Source of the DNA: Microplitis mediator
Lineage: Eukaryota > Arthropoda > Insecta > Hymenoptera > Braconidae
NCBI RefSeq assembly: GCF_029852145.1
Contig: NC_079978.1
Location: 16,433,653-16,497,652 of the forward strand
DNA length: 64,000 bases
Direction of reading: 5' to 3'
Positions 1-8,019 of this stretch are shown here, piece by piece. Numbering within the stretch: the stretch's first letter is position 1; the number at the start of each line of letters is the position of its first letter. A model generated the notes under the pieces. It had not been told where the DNA came from. It saw nothing but the letters and a program-made list of their open reading frames with translations, and did not search any database. A program made the translations under genes and the position numbers.

Positions 1-894
1 GGCTTCGAGCAATCAGCTTGGTTACAGTCATACATTGATAAAAATACTGATTGTCGTAAAAATGCGAAGAATGAATTTGAGAAAAACTTTTTTAAGCTTA
101 TGAATAATGCTGTATTCGGGAAAACAATGGAAAATGTTAGAAAACATAAAGAAATTAGAATAGTGACAAAATGGACAGGACGTTTTGGTGCAAAATCTCT
201 AATTTCTAAACCTAACTTTCATAGTTTAACTGTTTTTGGCGAAGACATGGTGATAATTGAATTAAAAAACGTTCATGTACATTTTACAAAGCCTATCTAT
301 ATTGGATTCAGTATACTTGACTTAGCTAAGACATTCATCTATGATTTCCATTATAATTATGTAAAGAAAAATTTTGATAATGAGGCCTCAAAATTAATGT
401 ATACAGATACTGATAGTCTCATTTATCATTTTACAGTACCTAATATCTACGAAATTATTAAACGCGACATTCATAAATTTGATACATCTGATTATTCTCC
501 AAATAATGTATACAATATCCCATTAAAAAATAAAAAAGTAATAGGTCTTATGAAAGATGAAAATAATGGTAAAATTATGGAGGAATTCATAGGATTAAGA
601 GCTAAGCTTTATACATATAGAAAATATAAAGATAATAGAGTTGAAAAAAGAGCCAAAGGGGTTAAAGGTTCAACTTTAAGAAGGATTGAGTTTGATGATT
701 TTAAAAAATGCCTTTTAGAACATTGTAACGTTGTAGAAAAAGAATGGCTAATCAAAAGTGATAAACATGTTGTTAAGACAGTTTTACAACAAAAATTAGC
801 ATTAAGTTGGAATGATGATAAAAGACGTCTACTTGAGAATTCGACAGATACCCTACCATGGGGGTATATGGAAGTAGATAAAAATAATGTATAA
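1..894 (+). CDS. Protein-primed family B DNA polymerase, C-terminal part
   Basis: The frame is open from base 1, so the gene starts left of the window; 297 codons are visible. The segment F-F-K-L-M-N-N-A-V-F-G-K-T-M-E-N across base 100 is polymerase motif B, which binds the incoming nucleotide. Y-T-D-T-D-S (about bases 400-417) is motif C, with the catalytic metal-binding aspartates. This wording is typical of Polinton and adintovirus polymerases, which copy the element by protein priming. The C-terminal stretch is lysine-rich and ends normally at TAA. The exonuclease domain and motif A are not in view. The next gene, integrase, converges on it with about 200 bp of AT-rich spacer. I see no breaks. 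Confidence 0.95.
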   Translation, partial: GFEQSAWLQSYIDKNTDCRKNAKNEFEKNFFKLMNNAVFGKTMENVRKHKEIRIVTKWTGRFGAKSLISKPNFHSLTVFGEDMVIIELKNVHVHFTKPIYIGFSILDLAKTFIYDFHYNYVKKNFDNEASKLMYTDTDSLIYHFTVPNIYEIIKRDIHKFDTSDYSPNNVYNIPLKNKKVIGLMKDENNGKIMEEFIGLRAKLYTYRKYKDNRVEKRAKGVKGSTLRRIEFDDFKKCLLEHCNVVEKEWLIKSDKHVVKTVLQQKLALSWNDDKRRLLENSTDTLPWGYMEVDKNNV

Positions 895-1102
895 TCATTA
901 ATATTAATACTCATAAATTAAGAAAATTTGTAAAAATAATAAATTAAAAAAATTTGTAAAATAATAAAAAATGAATTTGTAATAATAATTATAATAATTA
1001 TAATAATAATAAATAATACATTTATATTGAAAAAGGATTTTTATTTATTTATTCATTAAAGTACATCGCATATAAAAATTATCTTAAAAAAATGAAGTTT
1101 TT

Positions 1103-2068
1103 TCATAAATCTGATTCGTCTACCCAGCTATTATGTGAGCTATCAAATCCTAACCACTTTACAAAATATTTACCCCCACGCCTTTTTACTATTTTTTCTA
1201 CAAGGTAGACATCAGGGTATTTGACTTTACTAAGCTCTTCGTTGTAAAATCCACCTTCGATAGATTGGTTTTGATAATCAATAAGCTTATACGTTGTTGG
1301 ATTAGTATTTTGCACGCTTTTTATTGTGAATATTTCTGTAGTCCAGTTTGGTGTATAACCTTTTTCGAAAACGTGCTTGTATTTGTTTATTCGCACTTTA
1401 TCGCCAACTTTAAACTTGCTTTTCTTTTTATTCAACGGTTGATTGATTTGAAGGGGTTTGTAAATCTTCTTGAATAGTTCTTTTTCATTTTCAACTGTTA
1501 CATCAATGGGCTTCATTTTGATCGTTCGATGTTTGGTATTGTTGTAAGTATCAACCAAATTTCTGAGCATATCAATCCATCGGTAACTACCTTGAGCTGT
1601 GAATTCTTGCCACATTTTATTTTTTAGAGTTCGATTGAAACGTTCACATATGGATGCTTTTAGGTTACTAAATGTTGAGTACAAATGAATTTTGTGACTT
1701 TTCATGAGATCTTTAAATTCTTTATTGTAGAACTCCTTGCCTTGGTCAACGTGAAGATTTTTAGGATGTCGACCTTGTTGTAATACAGACTTCATAGCAT
1801 TTCTGACGTCACCAGCCTTTTTGCTTTTAATAGGAACTGCCCAAGCATACTTTGAGAATATGTCTATAACTGTCAGTAGATATTTAAATCCACTATTTAC
1901 AGAACTATATGGTATCATTTCCACTAAATCAGCTTGCCAAGTTTCATCAAGTCCTCGAATGTCAACATGACGACGAGTATAATTTTTTCGTGCTGGTTTG
2001 TGAAGCTCTTGAGCTATGACTTTCTTCTTATTTTCCATGTTTTTCAAGTTTAGATACTCTACGTTCAA
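1103..2068 (-). CDS. Retroviral-like integrase with C-terminal chromodomain
   Basis: The 321-residue protein has the catalytic DDE core: D47 in TWQADLVEM, D108 in NLHVDQGKEF and E142 in ASICERFNRTLK. It would join the element's ends to target DNA in the nucleus. A basic SH3-like region follows (about 216-280, KFKVGDKVRI). Residues 288-321 form a chromodomain (YLVEKIVKRR, YFVKWLGF, SWVDESDL), a module known to steer integration toward modified chromatin. I see no clear N-terminal HHCC zinc finger. The first ATG overlaps the upstream gene by 41 bp. The ATG at codon 11 (2,038) would overlap by only 11 bp and is equally plausible. All catalytic residues are present. Confidence 0.93.
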   Translation of the reverse strand: MNVEYLNLKNMENKKKVIAQELHKPARKNYTRRHVDIRGLDETWQADLVEMIPYSSVNSGFKYLLTVIDIFSKYAWAVPIKSKKAGDVRNAMKSVLQQGRHPKNLHVDQGKEFYNKEFKDLMKSHKIHLYSTFSNLKASICERFNRTLKNKMWQEFTAQGSYRWIDMLRNLVDTYNNTKHRTIKMKPIDVTVENEKELFKKIYKPLQINQPLNKKKSKFKVGDKVRINKYKHVFEKGYTPNWTTEIFTIKSVQNTNPTTYKLIDYQNQSIEGGFYNEELSKVKYPDVYLVEKIVKRRGGKYFVKWLGFDSSHNSWVDESDL

Positions 2069-2450
2069 AATCAGCTAATATTCCACCATTACGTATTACA
2101 GATCTCGTAAGCGTTGATATACGATTCGATTGCTGTTGACTATATAGAATCAGATCACTAAGACTCCCTTCTAATGCACTCACTTTGGTTTTCAATTCAA
2201 CAATGAGGTCTGGATGAGTTTTGTATTTATCATCCATATGGTTTATTGCAGCTTTCATAGCATTATATGTGACTGCATCACTTTCATTCTTAGGTTCAGC
2301 AACATTACATAACCTCTTTTGGTCTAAGTCGAACTGTCCATCATTTGTTAACTTGAAACCTTTTCCAGGTGGTCCAACACCACTACTGCAGCCTTTAAAT
2401 TGTGTCTGATTCGATTGGGAAGATACACGTCCAAATATATCGATACCCAT
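2028..2450 (-). CDS. Small coiled-coil protein, fibre/stalk-like (putative)
   Basis: This 140-residue protein lies just upstream of integrase on the same strand and overlaps it. Residues about 28-60 read like the repeat that opens phage and viral fibre shafts: G-F-K-L-T-N-D-G-Q-F-D-L-D-Q-K-R-L-C-N-V, then P-K-N-E-S-D-A-V. Residues about 65-140 are a heptad-rich helix (LIVELKTKVSALEGSLSDL and onward), predicted by eye to be a coiled coil. A trimeric virion fibre or attachment protein is therefore a reasonable guess. The fibre reading rests on motif resemblance only. The open frame, good codon use and position inside the gene block support it as a real gene. Confidence 0.75.
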   Translation of the reverse strand: MGIDIFGRVSSQSNQTQFKGCSSGVGPPGKGFKLTNDGQFDLDQKRLCNVAEPKNESDAVTYNAMKAAINHMDDKYKTHPDLIVELKTKVSALEGSLSDLILYSQQQSNRISTLTRSVIRNGGILADFERRVSKLEKHGK

Positions 2451-2512
2451 TTTGATGATCTTCTCTACTTGAATGTTATTTTATAAATGATGAATTATTG
2501 CTAATGTCTCTC

Positions 2513-3475
2513 TTAATAAATAATTTCAGCTTCACGCAGCTCTTCAATAATTGAAATTATCTCATTTGAATGACTAGAGTTGCCAGCTGTTTGAGATGCC
2601 ATCAACAGACGAAGGCGATCTACGAGTTCATTAGGATCATCCCAATAAATATAATCCATATATTTTCGTTTCTTTGAAACAGTCATAAAGTTCGGTAGTC
2701 CTTTACCTTTTTTCATTGGTGATCCAACAAATTCAGCGATATATTTATTGTATTTGGCACTCTTTTCAACGTAAAGACTTCTTTCGGGTTCATAATTTTT
2801 TCTATGAGTATTCGTTGAAACAATGAGTTTATGGTACTCATCTAAATCACTTGACGTAATAGAATTTTCATTCGGATCACTTTTAAATAACAATTCTATA
2901 AGTCCCGGAGATAAAACATGATTTTGATCATTCACTGAAATTATATTATCTCTAAATTGAACAGGTGAATTACCAAAAAATAATTGATTATTTTTTTTAC
3001 GAATACCGAATCTTGTATCCAAACCTTTAGGATTTTTTTTATTCAACATCTCAATATATTTAGATATAGAGTTGTGATATTTCAGTGGTGTGCTTGTAGA
3101 GGTTGGAGGGTGAGATATAATGGTTTCATCCAAGTTGTTGCTACTTGTACTGTTCACATTTAAATCATTATAAGTATTCTGACCATGATGTATGCCACTA
3201 TTATCATTAATAGTTTGATAGTCACTATGTTCACGTTTTTTCAGAAAAAAATTTTGCACTGATTCTTCTTCTTTTTTAATTTCATGTTTCAAAGCCTTAG
3301 AATTTTCAACTAATGCCCTCAACGGTGTCACTATAGGTTTAAACATTTCATTTGCAGTTTGTTCCGAAGTGTCTTTATCAACTTTTAATATTTTATGCTT
3401 TTGTCTTATGGCATCACTAATTTTGGATATTTGTAGCAGCCTATCTTTCTGCTGAGAAATATTTCTACACTCCAT
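2513..3475 (-). CDS. Conserved Polinton protein of unknown function (DUF8207-like)
   Basis: The 320-residue protein starts at ATG 3,475, about 50 bp downstream of the ATPase gene on the same strand. Residues 1-80 are charged and helical. Residues about 80-130 are an Asn/Ser/Thr-rich linker. Residues about 150-250 hold a compact domain (LDTRFGIRKK, FFGNSPVQF, LSPGLIELLFKSDP, DLDEYHKLIVSTNTHRKNY) of a kind I recall from insect Polinton and aphid proteins labelled DUF8207; this is from memory and unverified. A short basic patch (KKGKG, KKRKYMDYIYWDDPNELVDRL) follows, then an acidic C-terminus. Its place next to the ATPase suggests a virion or packaging role, but nothing in the sequence proves one. 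Confidence 0.85.
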   Translation of the reverse strand: MECRNISQQKDRLLQISKISDAIRQKHKILKVDKDTSEQTANEMFKPIVTPLRALVENSKALKHEIKKEEESVQNFFLKKREHSDYQTINDNSGIHHGQNTYNDLNVNSTSSNNLDETIISHPPTSTSTPLKYHNSISKYIEMLNKKNPKGLDTRFGIRKKNNQLFFGNSPVQFRDNIISVNDQNHVLSPGLIELLFKSDPNENSITSSDLDEYHKLIVSTNTHRKNYEPERSLYVEKSAKYNKYIAEFVGSPMKKGKGLPNFMTVSKKRKYMDYIYWDDPNELVDRLRLLMASQTAGNSSHSNEIISIIEELREAEIIY

Positions 3476-3526
3476 GTTTGCACACTTGAATGTTCTTTAT
3501 GACTGTGTCAATTTGTATAGGGATGA

Positions 3527-4240
3527 TTAATTTATACTTATAAAACAGTCAAAACCTTTTCTATAACGTCCATTATTCAATTCACTATCCTTATCAATAA
3601 CAACAAATTCGTATTTATTATCACTTTTCTTATCATTCCAGCATGCTGAACATAATTCTTTAAATTCATTGTATGGCATATCTGTATTCACATGATCATC
3701 ATATATGTGCTTCAAATTCATTTCATCTTGACGAAAAAGTACAAGAAAATTGGCATTGTCACGTATCAGATGTTTTGGTATACGTGTATAGGTTTGACAG
3801 AGATAAAAGCTATCAACATTTTTGTGTCGCCCCATACAAAAATATGCTCTGACATGATCTTGCTTCTCACAAGCTACATCATCGAATATCATGAGAGAAT
3901 TCGGTTGTGCGTCATCCGGATTTACAACTGATTCATGATCATTAAATGGGAAGTATCCAACTCCTTCAATAGGCTGTAGTGCTGACTCTAAGAATTTATA
4001 TTTAGGCTGATTCAGTGATTTAGAGTATACATAAATGTTCTCAAATCTCAAACCATTAGGATGAGTAATCAGTGCAAGAAGTGCATTCGTTTTCCCACAA
4101 TTTGATGGTCCACAAAGAACTGCTCGAACAGTATTTGGTAGCAGTGCACCATGACGTTTTTGAATTTTTTTATCATCACCTTGAATAACTTGGTCAAAAT
4201 TGATCACAGGTAATTTAGCTGTCTGTTTTTCAAACTTCAT
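3527..4240 (-). CDS. Genome-packaging ATPase (A32/FtsK-HerA type)
   Basis: This 237-residue P-loop ATPase would drive DNA into the capsid. The Walker A motif is GPSNCGKT (residues 44-51) and Walker B is LMIFDD (116-121). After these comes YLCQTYTRIPKHLIRDNAN (146-164), which carries the conserved polar residue and arginine region of this family. Length and motif spacing fit Polinton ATPases. It is the first gene of the leftward block and diverges from the phospholipase A2 capsid gene across a 120-bp spacer holding a palindromic TATA element. There are no breaks. Confidence 0.94.
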   Translation of the reverse strand: MKFEKQTAKLPVINFDQVIQGDDKKIQKRHGALLPNTVRAVLCGPSNCGKTNALLALITHPNGLRFENIYVYSKSLNQPKYKFLESALQPIEGVGYFPFNDHESVVNPDDAQPNSLMIFDDVACEKQDHVRAYFCMGRHKNVDSFYLCQTYTRIPKHLIRDNANFLVLFRQDEMNLKHIYDDHVNTDMPYNEFKELCSACWNDKKSDNKYEFVVIDKDSELNNGRYRKGFDCFISIN

Positions 4241-4313
4241 CTTTTATTATTTTCAGAGAAACTGATTATCAAGTTGATCGGATGGTGGATAAACGATAAC
4301 TCAACAATTCACC

Positions 4314-4334
4314 TATAAATACTGAGTATTTATA
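4314..4334. promoter_or_regulatory. Palindromic bidirectional TATA element
   Basis: TATAAATAC and GTATTTATA are perfect 9-bp inverted arms around a TGA centre, so the same TATA-like box reads on both strands. It sits 26 bp before the ATG of the phospholipase A2 gene (4,361) and about 75 bp before the ATG of the leftward ATPase (4,240). A start site some 30 bp from each box would fall upstream of both ATGs. The sequence is plain to see; promoter use is inference. Confidence 0.6.
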
Positions 4335-4360
4335 ACACTGCGATTAGTCGTGAATCTACA

Positions 4361-5317
4361 ATGACGAAGAGCACACGTTTAAATAAAACTAAGTCCAAGC
4401 AAGGCAGAGGTTTTGTCAACGGTATTATAAATAAGCTACCAATTGAATTACACGTGCCAGGATATCAATATTGTGGGCCCGGTACAAAATTAGTAAAAAG
4501 ATTAGCTCGTGGTGATCCGGGGATAAATCCTCTAGACAGAGCTTGTAAAGCTCACGATATTGCTTATTCTAAAAATCCTGACAATATGGCGGCACGTCAT
4601 GCAGCCGATAAAGAACTTGCTGAAAAAGCTTTACAACGTCTTCATGCAAAAGATGCTAGTCTTGGTGAAAAAGCTGTGGCTTGGGGGGTCAATAAAACTA
4701 TGAGAGTGAAGAGAAGTTTTGGTATGGGCCTGAAAAAGATGGCTACAGTTAAAAAGAAGTTGAAAATAAAGAGTAGGAAGTCTAAAAGAAATAGTAAAAA
4801 GAAGAAGAAGAAGAAGATAGTAAAGAAAGGAAAAAAACGACTCGTTCCTATTCGGCATATTATAAGTTCCGCTAAAAAAGCTATGCGTAAAAGTACTGAA
4901 CCAATAAGGTCTGCATTAGACGGTGCACGCGAAGCTGTAAAAATAGCTGGTGGGAAAAAGAATATTCGGGTACCTCGCCATATGTTAGATGTACCTCTAA
5001 TATCTAAATCTCGTAGGATACCAGTACCAGCATCAATACCACAAAATAATGGTGAAAAAATATCAAAAGTTGGTGGAATATTACCACTTTTGATACCATT
5101 ATTCGCTGGCTTAAGCGCTACTGGCGCATTAGCTGGGGGCGCTGCTGGTATCGCTAAAGCTGTAATTGCTGCTAAGGATGCTAAGCGTGAATTAGAGGAA
5201 TCCAAGCGACATAATTCAACAATGGAAGCTATAGCTCTGGGCAAAGGATTATACTTGTCACCACATAAATCTGGGATGGGACTATATTTAGGTTCTCCTC
5301 CTCCAAAAAACATGTAA
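4361..5317 (+). CDS. Minor capsid protein with phospholipase A2 domain
   Basis: The 318-residue protein joins three parts. Residues 30-95 are a parvovirus/Polinton-type secreted phospholipase A2 fold, with Ca2+ loop YCGPG (37-41) and catalytic pair His65-Asp66 in DRACKAHDIAY; in related viruses this domain helps the particle breach membranes. Residues 115-165 are extremely basic (runs of lysine), suited to DNA binding or nuclear targeting. Residues 237-275 are a hydrophobic Gly/Ala-rich stretch (GGILPLLIPLFAGLSATGAL) resembling the membrane-active or core peptides of adenovirus-type minor proteins. IAGG|K (195-199) and LAGG|A (257-261) match the adenain cleavage consensus (M/I/L)xGG-x; cleavage is inferred. 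The TAA at 5,315 touches the start of the protease frame. Confidence 0.93.
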   Translation: MTKSTRLNKTKSKQGRGFVNGIINKLPIELHVPGYQYCGPGTKLVKRLARGDPGINPLDRACKAHDIAYSKNPDNMAARHAADKELAEKALQRLHAKDASLGEKAVAWGVNKTMRVKRSFGMGLKKMATVKKKLKIKSRKSKRNSKKKKKKKIVKKGKKRLVPIRHIISSAKKAMRKSTEPIRSALDGAREAVKIAGGKKNIRVPRHMLDVPLISKSRRIPVPASIPQNNGEKISKVGGILPLLIPLFAGLSATGALAGGAAGIAKAVIAAKDAKRELEESKRHNSTMEAIALGKGLYLSPHKSGMGLYLGSPPPKNM

Positions 5318-5679
5318 CGCTACCTCATCGAGCTCTGACCAATTTTGATTTAATCAAATATGCAAAGGATTTAAAGATTGCATATTTCCGAGGTGTTTTC
5401 ATGAGAAATGATTTACCAAAATCTGGTCCATGGAAAAAGGAATCAGCAATCATAAATCTAGATGATAAAAATGGTGGTGGAACTCATTGGGTTGCATACA
5501 AGAAAAATGGTGATGATGATGTCATTTATTTTGACAGTTTTGGTAACCTCCAACCACCAGAAGAACTCATGAAATATCTTGATGTTGGTAGCGTAAAATA
5601 TAATCATCAGAAATATCAAGATTATGATACCGTCATATGTGGACATTTGTGTCTAAAATTCCTCAATAATGAACTATAA
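5317..5679 (+). CDS. Adenain-like cysteine protease, ATG start missing
   Basis: This is the maturation protease that would cleave capsid precursors. The visible catalytic parts are THWVAY (His), YFDSFG (acidic partner region) and CGHLCLKFL (nucleophile Cys). The first ATG is at 5,401, but family-like sequence (LIKYAKDLKIAYFRGVF) continues upstream in the same frame to about 5,320 with no ATG; the frame is open back to 5,269. At 5,317 an ACG overlaps the TAA of the preceding gene as TAACG, matching the TAATG overlap seen at 6,417-6,421. Either the start has mutated, ACG is used as a weak start, or the frame is reached by frameshifting or splicing. From ACG it would be 120 residues. The protease identity is firm; the start is not. 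Confidence 0.82.
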   Translation, partial: TLPHRALTNFDLIKYAKDLKIAYFRGVFMRNDLPKSGPWKKESAIINLDDKNGGGTHWVAYKKNGDDDVIYFDSFGNLQPPEELMKYLDVGSVKYNHQKYQDYDTVICGHLCLKFLNNEL

Positions 5680-5711
5680 ATGGGTGTGTGGTTTGATTGA
5701 TATGCTTAGTC

Positions 5712-6419
5712 ATGGCTGATTCGTTGACGTTAACACTATCTGGAGCTACATCCACATTGGAAGCTCAATATTTTCCACCAATTGAATTATCGCCTGGAAA
5801 AAGTTATGTCTTGGGTCTTGTGGAATTGTTAACATTCAATTCTATACCTAATATTGATGAGGGTTGTAATAAGTTCTATTTATCCAGCATAAATGGGAAG
5901 GAGGCGGATAAGGTTATAACAATACCTACTGGAAGTTATGAACTTCGCGATATTGAAAAATATTTAATAAAGGAATTACCTGAGGGTGTAGAACTGAGCA
6001 TCAAAGCAAATAACAATGAATTACATAGTGAAATCAACTGTAATCGAATTGTAAATTTTGAACCGAAAGATTCAATCGCATCATTATTGGGATTCGGAAA
6101 TCGCCGACTTGCACCAAAGCTTCTCCACAAATCTGATTTACCAATAAAAATCCTCAAAATTAATGCATTGCGAGTTGAGTGCAATATTACTACTGGTGCA
6201 TATATGAATAACCGGAAAGTACATACAATTCATGAGTTTTTTCCAAGTGTTGCGCCAGGATATAAGATCATTGAAGTACCATCCCACATCATTTATTTAC
6301 CAGTCGCCGTACAGTCAATACACAATCTGCAGTTACGAATTGTAGATCAAGACGGGGAGTTGGTGAATTTTCGTAGTGAAACGATAACAATAAGATTGCA
6401 TATTAAATCAGTCAAATAA
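5712..6419 (+). CDS. Penton (minor capsid) protein, single jelly-roll
   Basis: The 235-residue protein starts at ATG 5,712 (MADSLTLTLSG). Position and pattern match Polinton penton proteins, which form the capsid vertices: an N-terminal strand pair (FPPIELSPGKSYVLGLVELLTFNSIPNI), Y-E-L-R-D-I-E-K-Y-L near residue 80, APGYKIIEVP near residue 190, and a final beta-rich segment (LQLRIVDQDGELVNF). It lies between protease and major capsid genes, the usual morphogenesis order. Its TAA overlaps the ATG of the next small gene by one base, implying a compact, co-expressed block. The call rests on family resemblance and gene order, not on a catalytic motif. Confidence 0.88.
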   Translation: MADSLTLTLSGATSTLEAQYFPPIELSPGKSYVLGLVELLTFNSIPNIDEGCNKFYLSSINGKEADKVITIPTGSYELRDIEKYLIKELPEGVELSIKANNNELHSEINCNRIVNFEPKDSIASLLGFGNRRLAPKLLHKSDLPIKILKINALRVECNITTGAYMNNRKVHTIHEFFPSVAPGYKIIEVPSHIIYLPVAVQSIHNLQLRIVDQDGELVNFRSETITIRLHIKSVK

Positions 6420-6580
6420 TGGGGATTGTGTTTGATAAAAAAATTGGTGGCAGTTATAAAAGTGAAGCATCATGCCGAAAGCCCATCAGTCGTCGTGTCC
6501 CTGTCAGGGTGCTAACATCTCAGAACGCCCAATTTCTCAAAAGCCTGGGATTAAAATTACGTGGAAAATCGGTAAAATAA
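6419..6580 (+). CDS. Small basic protein between penton and major capsid genes
   Basis: This 53-codon frame is easily missed. It opens with ATG 6,419, overlapping the penton stop as TAATG, and ends at TAA 6,578. The product begins MGIVFDKKIGGSY, is rich in Arg and Lys, and ends with NAQFLKSLGLKLRGKSVK, a tail I associate loosely with other small Polinton structural proteins. The stop-start overlap, basic composition and position among capsid genes argue that it is real. It could be a cement, core or scaffolding peptide; no function can be read from the sequence. Confidence 0.7.
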   Translation: MGIVFDKKIGGSYKSEASCRKPISRRVPVRVLTSQNAQFLKSLGLKLRGKSVK

Positions 6581-6611
6581 GAAAAATCAATTTGTGCTGT
6601 ATTATACTACC

Positions 6612-7838
6612 ATGGCGGAAATCTTGAACATCCAAAAACCAATAATCTTCGATGAATCAATTTCTCACTATGAGGTTCATTCACATCAACCTTATGCTTC
6701 AACAACATTTAATAATAGTGATGAAATAAGAATCACTATTCAACATCAGGATTTATGCATTCTACCGAGTAAGAGTGCCTTACACATTTGTGGAAGATTT
6801 ACGAAGGAAGATGGCACTGCTGTTAGTGAAACTATGGAGTTGGTTAACATGGCCATTTGTCACATGTTTGAAGAAATACGCTACGAATTGAACGCCATTG
6901 AAATTGATAGATGTAAGAATGTTGGAATTACAAGTCTTATGAAGAATTATATATCTTTAACCCCCGGGCAGGCTAATTTAATGGAAAACGCCGGGTGGTT
7001 ACAAACTGATGATAAATTGACTAATGGCGACGGATATTTTGATATTTCTATACCGCTGAGTTTATTACTTGGATTCGCTGAAGATTATAATCGGATTATT
7101 ATGAATGCTAAGCATGAGTTAATTCTCATCAGATCAAACACTGATATTAATGCATATCTACATACACCTGCTGCTAGAGAAGCTGCTGAAAAAGTTAAAA
7201 TAGTTCTCAATAAAGTTGAATGGAATGTACCATACATTACAATGTCGGATAAGCAGAAGATTCAAGCACTAAGTTTCATCTCAAATGATCCAGCTATTCC
7301 ATTGAGCTATCGTACATGGCAATTATATGAATATCCACTACTTCCTAAAACAACAAAACATATTTGGCCTATCAAAACTTCAACACAATTGGAGAAACCA
7401 CGATATCTGGTTCTAGGATTTCAAACTGCAAGAAAAAATGTTGTGACGAAAAATTCCAGTCACTTTGATCATTGTAATATCCGAGATGTAAAAGTTTTCC
7501 TCAATTCTCAAAGTTATCCATATGGAAATTTGAATTTAAACATTAATCGCAACCAGTATGCTTTATTGTATGATATGTATACTAATTTTCAAACGTCATA
7601 CTATAATAAAGAGCCGGAACCATTGTTGACTAAAGCAGGATTTTTGGAGGAAGCACCATTCTACATTATCGATTGTTCAAAACAAAATGAATCAATCAAA
7701 TCTGGACCAGTTGACATTCGTGTTGAATTTGAATCAAATGACCAGTTTCCCGATCAGACATCAGCATACTGCTTAATTCTGCACGATCGTATTATTGAAT
7801 ATAATCCATTAAGTAGTACTGTAAGAAAATTAACTTAA
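6612..7838 (+). CDS. Major capsid protein, double jelly-roll
   Basis: The start is ATG 6,612 (MAEILNIQKPIIF), giving 408 residues. This is the protein of the Polinton capsid shell, a double jelly-roll related to adenovirus hexon and other large DNA virus capsids. Supporting segments are LCILPSKSALHICGRF near residue 50, FEEIRYELNAIEIDRCKNVG near 85-105, a long central region with YPLLPKTTKHIWPI, and NRNQYALLYDMYTNFQ near 315. It is the last and longest gene of the rightward block. A 180-bp AT-rich spacer separates it from two genes converging from the right. The frame is undamaged. Confidence 0.88.
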   Translation: MAEILNIQKPIIFDESISHYEVHSHQPYASTTFNNSDEIRITIQHQDLCILPSKSALHICGRFTKEDGTAVSETMELVNMAICHMFEEIRYELNAIEIDRCKNVGITSLMKNYISLTPGQANLMENAGWLQTDDKLTNGDGYFDISIPLSLLLGFAEDYNRIIMNAKHELILIRSNTDINAYLHTPAAREAAEKVKIVLNKVEWNVPYITMSDKQKIQALSFISNDPAIPLSYRTWQLYEYPLLPKTTKHIWPIKTSTQLEKPRYLVLGFQTARKNVVTKNSSHFDHCNIRDVKVFLNSQSYPYGNLNLNINRNQYALLYDMYTNFQTSYYNKEPEPLLTKAGFLEEAPFYIIDCSKQNESIKSGPVDIRVEFESNDQFPDQTSAYCLILHDRIIEYNPLSSTVRKLT

Positions 7839-8019
7839 TTATAATTGTATTAGAAAACAAGGTTGAGAAAAAATAAATAAATTTTCACTATTAAAATATG
7901 TTTCAATCATTTATTTTGCTTATACCTAATACACATAGTTAATTAATTAATTAATATAGCATGATAAGTACATATAATTATATACAAGTTGAAAAAAAAT
8001 GTTAAGTATGAATTTATAA

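Noticed and set aside
1..99. Truncated polymerase as a genuine break
   Set aside because: The frame is open to base 1; the missing part is simply outside the window.
4642..5313. Long minus-strand frame opposite the phospholipase A2 gene
   Set aside because: Composition reflects the complement of the Lys/Ala-rich coding strand; no motif, and the plus-strand gene is certain.
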